This document shows positions 48,756 through 58,613 of a DNA stretch of 64,000 nt, piece by piece; positions within the stretch are counted from its first letter, which is position 1, and each line of letters starts with the position of its first letter. The stretch covers positions 5,607,501 through 5,671,500 of the forward strand of contig NZ_CP042331.1 of assembly GCF_008253865.1 (NCBI RefSeq). Reading direction: 5' to 3'. This DNA is from Bosea sp. F3-2. Its GTDB lineage: Bacteria; Pseudomonadota; Alphaproteobacteria; Rhizobiales; Beijerinckiaceae. Position numbers and translations under genes: made by a program. The notes beneath the pieces are model-generated. The model saw nothing but the letters and a program-made list of their open reading frames with translations. It did not search any database and had not been told where the DNA came from.

Positions 48756-50132
48756 TCAGGCGAACAGGCCTTCCGCCTTGGCCCAGTCGAGGGTCTTGTC
48801 GAGGGCGCGCTCGCAGCGGCTGAACATTTCCTCGGTCTCGGCTTCGCTGATGACCAGCGGCGGGCAGAAGGCGAGGCGATCGCCCATGGCGCGGGTGACG
48901 AGACCCTCCTGCAGCGCGAAGGCGACAGCCTTGGCGCCGACGCCCTTCTTGACCTCGAAGGGAGCCTTCGTCGCCTTGTCCTTGACCAGCTCGGCGCCAC
49001 CGATGAGACCGACGCCGCGCGCCTCGCCGACGAGCGGATGCTCGGCGAGCTTCTCGAGGCGGCGGATGAAGGTCGGTGAGACCTTGTTGACGTGATCGAC
49101 GATCTTGTCGCGCTGATAGATCTCCAGCGTCTTCACCGCGACGGCGCAGCCGACGGGGTGGCCGGCATAGGTATTGCCGTGGCCGAAGGTGCCGATCTTG
49201 CGGCTCTGATCGACCAGAACCTCATAGACCTTCTCGTTCATCATCATCGCGCTGAGCGGGAAATAGGCCGAGGTGATCTGCTTGGCGAGCGAGATCGTGT
49301 CGGCGTTCATGCCGTAGGTCTCGGTGCCGAACATCTTGCCGGTGCGGGCGAAGCCGGTGATGACCTCGTCGGAGATGAAGAGAATGTCGTATTTGGCGAG
49401 GACGGCGTTGATCTTCTCGAAATAGCCCTCCGGCGGCGTGATCGCGCCGCCCGCACCCATCACCGGCTCGGCGATGAAGGCGGCGACCGTGTCCGGCCCC
49501 TCGCGCAGGATCATCTCCTCGAGCTCGGCGGCAAGACGCGTCGAGTAGTCCTGCTCGCTCTCGCCCGGCTCGGCGAAGCGGTAATGGTGCGGGCAGGAGG
49601 TATGCAGGATGCCGGGCAGCGGCAGATCGAAGTCGATGTGATTATTCGGCAGGCCGGTCAGCGAGGCGGAGGCGACGGTGACGCCGTGATAGCCCTTCAG
49701 CCGCGAGATGATCTTCTTCTTCTGCGGCCGGCCGAGCGCATTGTTCATGTACCAGACGATCTTGACCTGGGTGTCGTTGGCGTCGGAGCCGGAGGCGCCA
49801 TAGAACACCTTCGAGATCGGAACCGGGGCGATCTCCTTGAGCTTCTCGGCGAGCTCGATCGCCGGGTCGTGGCTGCGCCCACCGAAGATGTGGGTGAAGG
49901 GCAGCTTCTTCATCTGCTCATAGGCGGTCTCGATCAGCTCCTGGTTGGAGTAACCGAGCGAGGCGCACCAGAGCCCCGCCATGCCTTCGATGTACTCCTT
50001 GCCGGTGGAATCGTAGACATAGACGCCCTTGCCGCTTTCCATCACCAGCGGCCCGTTCTGCCGGTGGGTGGCGAGGTTCGTGTAAGGATGGACGAGGGTC
50101 TCGATATCCCTGACGGCGAGATTCGACAGCAT
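48756..50132 (-). CDS. Class III omega-transaminase
   Basis: A 458-residue PLP enzyme of the aspartate aminotransferase family class III. Landmarks are GLWCASLGYSNQEL, FYGASGSDANDTQVKIVWYMN, FIAEPVMGAGGAITPP, ISDEVITGFARTGKMFG and the PLP Lys in SLAKQITSAYFPLSAM. It resembles putrescine:pyruvate (SpuC-like) and beta-alanine or taurine:pyruvate transaminases. The substrate is not decided by sequence. The start at 50132 is preferred over 50189 because GGGAGCGG precedes it. A terminator lies downstream. Confidence 0.9.
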   Translation of the reverse strand: MLSNLAVRDIETLVHPYTNLATHRQNGPLVMESGKGVYVYDSTGKEYIEGMAGLWCASLGYSNQELIETAYEQMKKLPFTHIFGGRSHDPAIELAEKLKEIAPVPISKVFYGASGSDANDTQVKIVWYMNNALGRPQKKKIISRLKGYHGVTVASASLTGLPNNHIDFDLPLPGILHTSCPHHYRFAEPGESEQDYSTRLAAELEEMILREGPDTVAAFIAEPVMGAGGAITPPEGYFEKINAVLAKYDILFISDEVITGFARTGKMFGTETYGMNADTISLAKQITSAYFPLSAMMMNEKVYEVLVDQSRKIGTFGHGNTYAGHPVGCAVAVKTLEIYQRDKIVDHVNKVSPTFIRRLEKLAEHPLVGEARGVGLIGGAELVKDKATKAPFEVKKGVGAKAVAFALQEGLVTRAMGDRLAFCPPLVISEAETEEMFSRCERALDKTLDWAKAEGLFA

Positions 50133-50269
50133 GATCGGTTTCCGCTCCCTGTTAAAGATTCTTGCCACCTTAAGCTGAACTGCCCGCAAATGTTGAGCGA
50201 TTTAGACGCAGGGGGTGGCAGACTCTGGCGCAATGCTCCGGAAAATCGAAGACCTGGGCGGAGTGTAGC

Positions 50270-51736
50270 TCAGAATGAGCTTACAGGCGGCGGGACGAAG
50301 CGGCTTCCGGCCTCTTCCAGCATGGCGCCCACCGCGATCGCCGTGCGGTCTTCGCCGAAGGGCGCGATGATCTGGACGCCGAGCGGCAGTCCGTCGCGGG
50401 AGCGCATGATCGGTGCGCACAGCGCCGGCAAGTCGGCGCCGGTCGCAGGCGCGGCCCAGAGCAGGAAATCGAGATAGGGGCACGGCTCGCCATTCACGAT
50501 GAGGCGGCGGCCGTGGATATCCGGGCCATGGTCGTGCGGGATCGCGGCGACCGGAGCCGGCGGGCAAAGCACGACGTCGTAGCGTTCGAAGAAGCGTGCC
50601 CATTGCCGCTTCTGGGCGAGGCGGCGATGGGCAAGCTGCTGATAGAGACCGGGCGTCATCCGGGCGCCACGCGCCTGCAGCGCCTGATGCGACAGATCGT
50701 TCGGGCTGTAGCGCGAGGCCTGCGCCTGGATGCGGGCGCGCACCTTCGGCGGCAGGCCATAGGCCACGACGGCGTGGTTCAGCAGCGCATAGACCTCGAA
50801 GGCATCGGCGAAGCTCACCGAGGGGCGGGCTGTCTCGTCGACGCTGGCGCCGGCTTCGGCGAGGCGGCGGGCCGCCTCGCGAACGGCGTCCGCCACCTCC
50901 CGGTCGACCGGAGCGAAGGGGTCGTCCGCCCAGAGCGCGACGCGTAGCCCTTTCGCCGTTCGGGTGCGCGGCTCCGGTAACGAGGCGGGGGCGAGCGCGA
51001 AATCGCGAGGGCCGGCGATGATCGGCAGGATGAGGTCGAGGTCCTCGGCGGCGCGGGTGATCGGGCCGGCGACCATCAGATCGACGTTGCGGGGCGTGCG
51101 GCGTTCCGGCGGCGGCGGGATCGCGCCCCAGGTCGAGACCAGTCCCCAGCTCGTCTTGAGGCCGAAGACCCCGCAGGCATGCGCCGGCCAGCGGATCGAG
51201 CTGCCGAGGTCGGAGCCGAGCTCGAAGGCACTCATGCCGGTCGCGACAGCGACAGCAGCCCCGCCGGAGGAGCCGCCCGGAGAACGGGTTTCGTCCCAGG
51301 GGTTGTTGGTCACGCCATGAGCGGGGTTGTAGCTCTGGAAATCGCCGGAGAAGACCGGAACGTTCGTCTTGCCGATGATGACCGCTCCGGCAGCGCGCAA
51401 CCTCGCGACCGCCGCGGAATCCTCGGCCGGCACACGCTCGCGATAGGCCGGCAGGCCGCCGGAGGAGGGCAGGCCGGCGACGTCGAAGGCGTCCTTGATC
51501 GTGATCGGCAGGCCTTCCAGCGGGCGGGCCGAGCCATTCCCGATCCGTTCGTCACTGATGCGGGCCATGGCGCGAGCGGCCTCGCGATCCTGCGCGACGA
51601 TGGGGTTGAGGCGCGGGTTGAGCGCGTCGATGCGGGCGAAGGTGGCCTCGAGCAGTTCGGTGGCGCTGACGCGGCGCGCGAGCAGGGCCGCGCGTAGGGC
51701 GGTGGCCGAGGCGGTCAGGTCGATGTCGGCAGCCAT
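50270..51736 (-). CDS. Amidase (amidase signature family)
   Basis: A 488-residue amidase-signature enzyme. The catalytic Ser-cisSer-Lys triad is visible in LPITIKDAFDVAG (Lys) and SPGGSSGGAAVAVATG (the two Ser). It hydrolyses an amide, but the substrate is unknown; it does not look like GatA, as the gatCAB genes are absent. It starts seven bases after a MarR-family gene, so it is the second gene of that operon and probably its regulated target. Confidence 0.9.
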   Translation of the reverse strand: MAADIDLTASATALRAALLARRVSATELLEATFARIDALNPRLNPIVAQDREAARAMARISDERIGNGSARPLEGLPITIKDAFDVAGLPSSGGLPAYRERVPAEDSAAVARLRAAGAVIIGKTNVPVFSGDFQSYNPAHGVTNNPWDETRSPGGSSGGAAVAVATGMSAFELGSDLGSSIRWPAHACGVFGLKTSWGLVSTWGAIPPPPERRTPRNVDLMVAGPITRAAEDLDLILPIIAGPRDFALAPASLPEPRTRTAKGLRVALWADDPFAPVDREVADAVREAARRLAEAGASVDETARPSVSFADAFEVYALLNHAVVAYGLPPKVRARIQAQASRYSPNDLSHQALQARGARMTPGLYQQLAHRRLAQKRQWARFFERYDVVLCPPAPVAAIPHDHGPDIHGRRLIVNGEPCPYLDFLLWAAPATGADLPALCAPIMRSRDGLPLGVQIIAPFGEDRTAIAVGAMLEEAGSRFVPPPVSSF

Positions 51737-51743
51737 CGCGGCA

Positions 51744-52208
51744 TCATTCCGCGTCGACGGCGCGGGCAAAATCGCGCCAGAGCAGGACGAGGCGATCGAG
51801 CTCGGCGAGATCGTCAGGCTTCAGCTTGCCGAGCGTGCTGGCGACGAAATCGCGCTGGGTGGCGATGCCGGCCTCGGCCAGCCGGCGACCTTCCGAGGTC
51901 AGGTGCATGGCATAGGAGCGTCGGTCGCCGGCGATCGCACGACGCTCGACGAGGCCGGCCTGGACGAGGCGGTCGACCAGCCCCGAGACATTGCCTTTGG
52001 TGACATAGAGCCGCTCGGCGAGCTCGCTCTGGCTGATGCCTTCCTGTTCGGTCAGGGTCGAGAGCAGGTCGAATTGCGGGATCGAGAGGCCGAGCTTGCG
52101 GATGCGCCCGGTCATCTGCATCAGCATGCGCTGGTGCAGCCGCATGAAGCGGAACCAGACCCGGTCAGGCTCCGTCGCCGCGTGCGGCACGCTCTTCGGT
52201 GCGGTCAT
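51744..52208 (-). CDS. MarR-family transcriptional regulator
   Basis: A 154-residue winged-helix regulator. The core is LSIPQFDLLSTLTEQEGISQSELAERLYVTKGNVSGLVDRLVQAGLVERRAIAGDRRSYAMHLT (HTH then wing), in helix-rich flanks that dimerise. It is the first gene of an operon with the amidase and is divergent from the acyl-CoA ligase, 135 bases away. It may therefore control both; no clear operator palindrome was seen in that gap. Confidence 0.92.
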   Translation of the reverse strand: MTAPKSVPHAATEPDRVWFRFMRLHQRMLMQMTGRIRKLGLSIPQFDLLSTLTEQEGISQSELAERLYVTKGNVSGLVDRLVQAGLVERRAIAGDRRSYAMHLTSEGRRLAEAGIATQRDFVASTLGKLKPDDLAELDRLVLLWRDFARAVDAE

Positions 52209-52343
52209 CGCGCTTCCCCCCCTTTGGAACGATCAGACCTAAACCATCTGGAGCCGGCAGGCGAGCCTTCGATGGTGCACTTTCCTTTCGCGGAGGCACG
52301 TCGTTATCCTTCGGAAAAAGATAAGTCTTCGGGAGGAACGCGC

Positions 52344-53972
52344 ATGCTCGGCCTGATGCAGGATTGGCCTCTTCTGCTCCACCGGATCATCGACCATGCC
52401 GCGATCCAGCATGGCACGCGTGAGGTCGTCAGCCGCGCGGTCGAGGACGGCACATTGCGGCGGCGCAGCTATGCCGAGATCAGGGGCAGGGCACTCCGCG
52501 TGGCCAAGCGGCTGCAACGTGACGGCGTCAAGCTCGGCGACCGGGTGGCGACGCTGGCCTGGAACAGCGACCGGCATCTCGAGCTCTGGTACGGCATCAG
52601 CGGCATCGGCGCGATCACGCATACGGTCAACCCGCGGCTGTTCCCGGAGCAGATCGCCTGGATCATCAACCACGCCGAAGACCGGCTGCTGTTCCTCGAC
52701 CTGACCTTCGTACCGATAATCGAGCAGCTGCAGGAGAAGCTGCCGAGCATCGAGCGCTACGTCATCCTCAGCGATGCCGCGCATATGCAGCAATGCAGTC
52801 TCAAGGGCGCGGTCGCCTATGAGGACTGGCTCGCCGAGGCGGATGAGGATTTCGCCTGGGTTGCCTGCGACGAAAACACGGCGGCGGGGCTTTGCTACAC
52901 CTCCGGCACCACCGGCGGACCGAAGGGCGTGCTCTATTCGCACCGCTCCAACGTGCTGCATGCGCTGGCCTGCGCGGCGCCCGACTATATGGGGCTGTCC
53001 TCGCGCGACACGGTGATGCCCGTCGTGCCGCTCTTCCATGCGAACAGCTGGTCGCTGGCCTATTCCGCGCCGATGACCGGCGCCAAGCTGGTGATGCCCG
53101 GCGCGAAGCTCGACGGCCCCTCCCTGCACGAGCTGCTGGAAGGCGAGGGCGTGACTATGACCGCGGCGGTGCCGACGGTCTGGCTCGGATTGCTGCAGCA
53201 TCTGGAGGCGACGAACGGCAAGCTTTCAACGCTGAAGCGGGTCGTCATCGGCGGTTCAGCCTGCCCGCGCGCGATGACCGAGGCGTTCGAGCGCAAATAC
53301 GGTGTCACCGTCGCGCATGCTTGGGGCATGACCGAGATGAGCCCGCTCGGCTCCTTCTGCTCGATGAAGCCGGTCTATCAGGGGCTCGAGGGCGATGCGC
53401 TCTACGACCTCAAGGTCAAGCAGGGCCATCCGCCCTTCACGGTGGAATTCCGGCTGACCGACGATGCCGGCCGCGACCTGCCCTGGGACGGCAAGACCTT
53501 CGGTCGGCTGAAGGTACGCGGGCCGGCGGTGGCTGGCGCCTATTACCGGCGTGAGGACGAGAACATCCTCGACGACCGGGGTTTCTTCGATACAGGCGAT
53601 GTCGCGACCGTCGATCCGGCCGGCTACATGCAGATCACCGACCGCTCGAAGGACGTGATCAAGTCGGGCGGCGAGTGGATCTCCTCGATCGATCTCGAAA
53701 ACCTTGCCGTCGGCCACCCCGATGTGGCCGAGGCGGCTGTGATCGGCGTCGCGCATCCGAAATGGGACGAGCGGCCGCTGCTCGTTATTGTGCCGAAGCC
53801 GGGGCGCACGCCGAGCAAGGAGGAGATGCTCGCCTTCATGACCGGCAAGATCGCGAAATGGTGGCTGCCGGATGATGTGGTGCTGGTCGAGGCGATCCCC
53901 CACACCGCGACCGGCAAGATCCAGAAGACCGTGCTGCGCGAGATGTTCAAGGATTATCGGCTGCCGGGCTGA
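52344..53972 (+). CDS. Long-chain fatty-acid-CoA ligase-type enzyme
   Basis: A 542-residue AMP-forming acyl-CoA synthetase. YTSGTTGGPKGVLYSH is the P-loop, GMTEMSP the A5 motif, TGDVATVD and ITDRSKDVIKSGGEWIS the hinge and A8 regions, and TATGKIQKT carries the C-terminal catalytic Lys. It looks like medium/long-chain ligases (AlkK/FadD3 type); the acid used is unknown. GGGAGGAA lies just before the start at 52344; the frame is open far upstream into the amidase region but that is a shadow. Divergent from the MarR-amidase operon. Confidence 0.92.
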   Translation: MLGLMQDWPLLLHRIIDHAAIQHGTREVVSRAVEDGTLRRRSYAEIRGRALRVAKRLQRDGVKLGDRVATLAWNSDRHLELWYGISGIGAITHTVNPRLFPEQIAWIINHAEDRLLFLDLTFVPIIEQLQEKLPSIERYVILSDAAHMQQCSLKGAVAYEDWLAEADEDFAWVACDENTAAGLCYTSGTTGGPKGVLYSHRSNVLHALACAAPDYMGLSSRDTVMPVVPLFHANSWSLAYSAPMTGAKLVMPGAKLDGPSLHELLEGEGVTMTAAVPTVWLGLLQHLEATNGKLSTLKRVVIGGSACPRAMTEAFERKYGVTVAHAWGMTEMSPLGSFCSMKPVYQGLEGDALYDLKVKQGHPPFTVEFRLTDDAGRDLPWDGKTFGRLKVRGPAVAGAYYRREDENILDDRGFFDTGDVATVDPAGYMQITDRSKDVIKSGGEWISSIDLENLAVGHPDVAEAAVIGVAHPKWDERPLLVIVPKPGRTPSKEEMLAFMTGKIAKWWLPDDVVLVEAIPHTATGKIQKTVLREMFKDYRLPG

Positions 53973-54001
53973 AGCTTATCGCCCTTTGCGGGAACCACGT
54001 C

Positions 54002-54095
54002 GTCATTCCGGGCTTGACCCGGAATCCATCATAAGGCTCTGAGCCCTTCGATGGATTCCGGATCGGCGCCGCTAACGCGGCTTGTCCGGAATGAC
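54002..54095. repeat. Intergenic palindromic repeat, family A (copy 7)
   Basis: Starts GTCATTCCGGGCTTGACCCG and ends GGCTTGTCCGGAATGAC with internal GGAATCCATC/GATGGATTCC. It lies between the convergent acyl-CoA ligase and chemoreceptor genes. Confidence 0.8.
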
Positions 54096-54110
54096 GGCGT
54101 GTTTCGTCTG

Positions 54111-56666
54111 TCAGAACTCCTCCCAGCCGGCATCCTGGGCGCGGCCATTGGCGACCTTGCGCGGGGCGGGGGCGGCCTTGGACTGGGCGAAGGCGGCTTC
54201 CGCCAGCTGGCGCAGCCGCTCCGGCTCGGCGGCCGGGGCCTTGGCGGATGCAGCCGGAGCCGCTGCCGCCAGAGCGACCGGTCGTGCGGACGCGCGAGCC
54301 GGGGCCTTCACCGGGCGCGCCGTGGACGAGGCCGCTGCCGGGACGGGCTGCGGATAGCCTGACTGGCCGATCGCCTCGCGGCCGGTGCGGAAGGTCGCGA
54401 CCAGCTCGTTGAGCTGGCCGATGCGGCCCGAGAGCGCATTGGCGGAAGCGGCGCTCTCTTCAGCCAGCGCCGCGTTCTGCTGGGTCATCTCGTCGAGATG
54501 CGCCACCGCCTGGCTCATCTCGTCGATGCCGTTGGCCTGCTCGCCGGAGGCCGCCGAGATGTCGGCGATGGTCGCCGCCACCTTCTGCGAGGCTTCGAGG
54601 ATGCGCGCGAGCTGGTCGCCGGCCTGGCGCACCAGCTTCACGCCCGCGCCGACCTCGGCATTGGAGGAGGAGATCAGGCCCGAGATGTCCTTGGCCGCCT
54701 CGCCCGAGCGCTGCGCCAGCGTGCGCACCTCGGAGGCGACGACGGCGAAGCCCTTGCCGGCCTCGCCGGCACGCGCCGCCTCGACCGCGGCGTTGAGGGC
54801 CAGGAGGTTGGTCTGGAAGGCGATGTCGTCGATGACGCGGATGATGTCGGAGATCTTCTGCGAGGCGCTCTCGATGCGGGCCATGGCCTCGACCGCCTGG
54901 CCGGCGATGGCGCCGCCGTTCTCGGCGGCCTGCATGGCGTCGTCGGCGATGCGGGCGGCATCCTTCGCGGCCTGGGCCGAGGCCTTGACCGAGGCGGCGA
55001 GCTCCTCGGTGGTGGCGGCGGTCTCCTCGAGCGAGGAGGCCTGCTCCTCGGTGCGCTTGGAGAGGTCGTCGGCGCCCATGTTGATCTCGCGGGCGGCCAG
55101 CCCGACATCGGCCGAGGTGGTCTGGATCGTCGCGACCGTGGCCGAGAGCCGGTCGACCGTCTCGTTGATCGCGCCCTTGAGATCGGCGAAGCGGCCGCGA
55201 TAGGCGGTCTCGACCCGGCTGGTCAGGTCGCCGCCCGCGATCGCCGACAAGGCCTGCGCAAACTCCGTCGTCGCAGAATCAACCACAATGTTGATATCGT
55301 TGATGCCCTCGACGAGCTCCTTCAGCGGGCCTTCCATGTTGCCGACCTGGGCCTGACCGGAAAAGTTGCCGTTGCGGGCGTCGGCGACGATGGTCGCGAC
55401 TTCGCCGAGCAGCTTCTGGACATGCGCCGCCTGCTCGGCATCGGCCAGCATGGCGAGCTCGCGGTCGCGCCGGTTCTGTTCGAGCGCCAGCGCATTCTCG
55501 CGATAGGTTTCGAGGGCGCGGCTCAGCGCACCGATCTCATCCGGCGAGGGGGCCGGGGGAATGGCCTGCGCGAAATCGCCCTGCTGCATGCCGTCCAATG
55601 CGGATTTCAGCGAGACCAGCGGACGCGCGACGCGCCGCTGCACGCCGCGCCAGCTCAGGACGCAGATGACGAGAAGCACCGCGAGCAGGGAGCCGACGAT
55701 GCCAAGCTTCCCCCAGGCTTGGTTGAGCTTCTCGCTGGTCCGCACGCTCATGTCGTCGAGCGACTGGGTCACGGCGGCGACGATCGGCTCGAAGGGGGCG
55801 TTGCACTGCTTCGTCCATTCCTCTGCTCCGATGATGGGGCCGGAGCCCTGGCCGAGCTTGCCGATCAGCTCGTCGATCTTGCGGTTCGACACGTTGACCT
55901 CGGCGGTCATGACACCGATCTTCCGGACGAGTTCGCTGCCCACGCCCGGCCGTGAAGCGAGCTGCTTCAAGGTGTCCAAAGAAGCGTTCGAGACGCCGCG
56001 CATTTCGCCTAGGCGGCGCAGCTGCGCGGCATCGAGCGCCTTGCCCGAGCCGAAGGCCGGACGCAGCAGCGAGCATTGCGTGCCGTAATTGGCGCGAACA
56101 TCCCAGCCGGTGGATTTGAAGCCCTGCAGATCGGCCAGGACCGGGTCGGCGAGGCGGGCGGCATTGGAGGTTTCGTCCGATGCCTTGACGATGGCCGTCT
56201 CGATGGCGCCGACGCTGTTGTACCAGGGCATGGTCGCCGCGAGGCTGCGCTGGGCCTTCGGCTTCCCGGCCTCGGCATAGAGGTCTGCCATTTTGGCGTT
56301 GGAGAGCTTCTGCTCCTGCTGGATGCCGGCGATCAGCTCCTTGCGGTTCGGCAGATCCGTTTCCTGCAGCTGCGTGATCGCTTCGGCGATGCGGGTGCGG
56401 CTGGCCTGCTCGATCTGCTTCAGTGTCGGGGTCGGGTCATCCGCGACCTGGATGCTGGTCTGCGCCTGGCCGCGGGCGGAGCGGATCATGTTGCCGGCGA
56501 GGAGCAGCGCCTTGTCGGCCTCGACCAGCTCTGCCAGCCGCAAATTGGTGTGCACCTCCTTGATGGACTGTTGCGCCATGTAGGTCAGCGCGCCGATGCC
56601 GGGCACGCACAGGCAGGCCATCGTGGCGACGAGATAATTCTGGATCGAGGAGGGGAAGAATTTCAC
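54111..56666 (-). CDS. Methyl-accepting chemotaxis protein
   Basis: An 851-residue chemoreceptor. One membrane segment at about residues 10-30, a long periplasmic helical ligand domain (to about 315), a second segment (VGSLLAVLLVICVLSW), a HAMP domain, a linker, a second HAMP-like region, and the signalling hairpin with DIAFQTNLLALNAAVEAARAGEAGKGFAVVASEVR, the invariant tip. An Ala/Pro-rich tail ends in GWEEF, a variant of the NWETF pentapeptide that tethers CheR/CheB. Ligand unknown. No che genes are adjacent. Confidence 0.93.
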   Translation of the reverse strand: MKFFPSSIQNYLVATMACLCVPGIGALTYMAQQSIKEVHTNLRLAELVEADKALLLAGNMIRSARGQAQTSIQVADDPTPTLKQIEQASRTRIAEAITQLQETDLPNRKELIAGIQQEQKLSNAKMADLYAEAGKPKAQRSLAATMPWYNSVGAIETAIVKASDETSNAARLADPVLADLQGFKSTGWDVRANYGTQCSLLRPAFGSGKALDAAQLRRLGEMRGVSNASLDTLKQLASRPGVGSELVRKIGVMTAEVNVSNRKIDELIGKLGQGSGPIIGAEEWTKQCNAPFEPIVAAVTQSLDDMSVRTSEKLNQAWGKLGIVGSLLAVLLVICVLSWRGVQRRVARPLVSLKSALDGMQQGDFAQAIPPAPSPDEIGALSRALETYRENALALEQNRRDRELAMLADAEQAAHVQKLLGEVATIVADARNGNFSGQAQVGNMEGPLKELVEGINDINIVVDSATTEFAQALSAIAGGDLTSRVETAYRGRFADLKGAINETVDRLSATVATIQTTSADVGLAAREINMGADDLSKRTEEQASSLEETAATTEELAASVKASAQAAKDAARIADDAMQAAENGGAIAGQAVEAMARIESASQKISDIIRVIDDIAFQTNLLALNAAVEAARAGEAGKGFAVVASEVRTLAQRSGEAAKDISGLISSSNAEVGAGVKLVRQAGDQLARILEASQKVAATIADISAASGEQANGIDEMSQAVAHLDEMTQQNAALAEESAASANALSGRIGQLNELVATFRTGREAIGQSGYPQPVPAAASSTARPVKAPARASARPVALAAAAPAASAKAPAAEPERLRQLAEAAFAQSKAAPAPRKVANGRAQDAGWEEF

Positions 56667-56832
56667 GGCGGGACTCGGAGAGCGACGTGCGGCTGGGAAG
56701 GCGGTTTACGCAGGCCGAAGAGACGCCTCGGCGCGGGCCGGCGCCTCTTCGCGCCCAGTTACCGCCAATTTGATTAAGATTGCGCTTAGCGCGCCGCTTG
56801 CCTTCCTCTTCGTCCGGCGTCACCTAAAGGCG

Positions 56833-57609
56833 ATGCATCGCCGTCTCGTCTTCGAGGAACCGGTTTCGCGCGCCGCCATCTGGAGCCGGCGGCTGGCGTG
56901 GTTTTCGCTCGCGGTGCTGCTCCTGTCGCTTTTGCTCGTCCGGCTGCGGGAGCCTAGCATCGAAGGGCTCGCGCCTGTCGCCGGGGCCTATATCTTCGTC
57001 TTTGCTGCGCTCGGCCTGGCGATCCTGGCCTTCATCCGCATCTGGCAGTCCGGCCACCGCGGCATCGGCATGGCCGCCTGGGCGATGCTGCTGTCGCTGA
57101 TCCTGCTCGTTCCGCTCGGCTATGTCGCAGTGAAGCTCGTGACCAAGCCTGCTCTGGCCGACGTCTCGACCGATATCGATGATCCGCCTGCCTTCAGCCG
57201 CTCGCAGGCCGCATTGACGGCACGCGGGGGGCGCGTGCCGCCCGACGTGCCGTCCGTGCGCCGGCGCGTGCAGCGTCAAGCCTATCCGAAGGTCGTGCCG
57301 ATTCTGCTGGAGATTCCCGCCGAGAGCGCCTTCGACGTCGCGCGCCGTGCGGCGACCGGGCTGGGCTGGCAGGTGCTGGAAACCGCGCGGCCGGGCGGGC
57401 GCAGCGGGGCAGGGCGGATCGAGGCGGTGGCGCGAGGGCGCATCCTGCATTTCTCGGAGGACATCACCATCCGGGTCAGGCCGCGCGTCGACGGCAGCCG
57501 CATCGACATCCGCTCAGCCTCGCGGCTGGGCAATCATGATCTCGGCGCCAATGCCGCGCGCATCGCCGCCTTCGTCGACGAGGTCGAGCTGCTGATGGAC
57601 AATCGCTAG
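56833..57609 (+). CDS. DUF1499 membrane protein
   Basis: A 258-residue protein with three membrane segments in the first half (WFSLAVLLLSLLLVRL, AYIFVFAALGLAILAFI, MAAWAMLLSLILLVPLGYVAV) and a soluble DUF1499 domain after residue 125 (VSTDIDDPPAF, IEAVARGRILHFSEDITIRVRP, IDIRSASRLGNHDLGANAARIAAF). The DUF1499 function is unknown. AAAGG precedes the start at 56833. It is divergent from the chemoreceptor and convergent with the MBL hydrolase, one base apart. Confidence 0.88.
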   Translation: MHRRLVFEEPVSRAAIWSRRLAWFSLAVLLLSLLLVRLREPSIEGLAPVAGAYIFVFAALGLAILAFIRIWQSGHRGIGMAAWAMLLSLILLVPLGYVAVKLVTKPALADVSTDIDDPPAFSRSQAALTARGGRVPPDVPSVRRRVQRQAYPKVVPILLEIPAESAFDVARRAATGLGWQVLETARPGGRSGAGRIEAVARGRILHFSEDITIRVRPRVDGSRIDIRSASRLGNHDLGANAARIAAFVDEVELLMDNR

Positions 57610-57610
57610 A

Positions 57611-58525
57611 TCAAGCGAGACGGTAGCGGCTCGTCAGGGCCGGCACGGCGTCGCTGACCTCAACCGCGCCACGCTGCACCAGATCCTCAAGCTGCGCCAG
57701 CACCGAGAGCGCAGCGGCGCCGTGCAGGGCCGGAGCCAGCCCCTGATAGATCACCGGAACCATGGCGGCGATCGTCTCGTCGCCTTGGCCCAGGCGGTTG
57801 AGAACCGCCGCCTCGCGCTGTCGGCGATGATGGACGAGCCCGCGTAGGAAACGCTGCGGCTCGGTGACGGGGCCGCCATGGCCCGGCCAGTAGCGCGCAT
57901 GATCGAGGCCGCGCAGCTTTTCGATCGAGGCCATGTAGGCGGCCATCGAGCCGTCCGGCGGGGCGACGATCGAGGTCGACCAGGCCATGACGTGGTCGCC
58001 CGAGAACAGCGTCGCTTCTTCAGCCAGCGTGAAGGCCAGATGATTGGCGGTGTGGCCGGGCGTCTCGACCGCGGCAAGGCTCCAGCCCGGCCCCGTAACC
58101 GTGTCGCCGTCGTGCATCAGCCATTCCGGCTGGTAGACCGTATCGGCCGCGGCATCGAGGACGCGGCCTTCGCCGGGGCCGAGCTCGCGGGAGGGGCGAT
58201 GCGGCCCGCAGCCGACCACGCGCGCGCCGGTGGCAGCCTTGAGCGCCGGCACGGCGGGGGAGTGATCGCGATGGGTGTGCGTCACCACGATATGGCTCAC
58301 CGTCTCGCCGCGGAGCGCGGTCAGCACGCTCTCGACATGGGCGGGATCATCGGGACCGGGATCGATAACCGCTACCGTGCCATGGCCGACGATGTAGGTG
58401 CAGGTGCCGGTGAAGGTCATCGGCCCGCTGTTGCCGGCAATGATGCGGCGCACCAGCGGCGACAGCGTCGCGACCTCGCCGGCCGGCGTCGTCGCGCTCC
58501 TGTCGAATTCGATCTCGTCCGCCAT
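57611..58525 (-). CDS. MBL-fold metallo-hydrolase
   Basis: A 304-residue metallo-beta-lactamase-fold hydrolase with the zinc motif THTHRDHSP, further His/Asp ligands in TPGHTANHLAF and SGDHVMAWSTS, and PGHGGPV. A C-terminal winged-helix-like tail (ALSVLAQLEDLVQRGAVEVSD) marks it as LACTB2-like; eukaryotic LACTB2 is a nuclease, but the bacterial role is unclear. The start at 58525 has GAGG upstream. The frame is open to 58717 but runs into repeat sequence. Confidence 0.88.
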   Translation of the reverse strand: MADEIEFDRSATTPAGEVATLSPLVRRIIAGNSGPMTFTGTCTYIVGHGTVAVIDPGPDDPAHVESVLTALRGETVSHIVVTHTHRDHSPAVPALKAATGARVVGCGPHRPSRELGPGEGRVLDAAADTVYQPEWLMHDGDTVTGPGWSLAAVETPGHTANHLAFTLAEEATLFSGDHVMAWSTSIVAPPDGSMAAYMASIEKLRGLDHARYWPGHGGPVTEPQRFLRGLVHHRRQREAAVLNRLGQGDETIAAMVPVIYQGLAPALHGAAALSVLAQLEDLVQRGAVEVSDAVPALTSRYRLA

Positions 58526-58560
58526 CTCGCCGTGCCTCGTCCGGGCCTGAGCCGATTTCG

Positions 58561-58603
58561 CTAGATCGCCGTGCGTCCTTTCGGACGCAAGGTGGCGATC
58601 TAG
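58561..58603. repeat. Palindrome, relative of the 11865-11906 element
   Basis: CTAGATCGCC and GGCGATCTAG are perfect 10-base inverted arms around an inner TGCGTCC-TTTC-GGACGCA hairpin. A family D repeat starts 11 bases away, as at 11806-11906. Confidence 0.72.
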
Positions 58604-58613
58604 CTCCTTGTTT

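Noticed and set aside
51495..52343. N-terminal extension of the acyl-CoA ligase frame
   Set aside because: The extension runs antisense through the amidase and MarR genes; GGGAGGAA before the ATG at 52344 fixes the start.
52209..52343. MarR operator in the divergent gap
   Set aside because: Only weak 5-base inverted pairs (TTATC/GATAA) were found, not enough to call a site.
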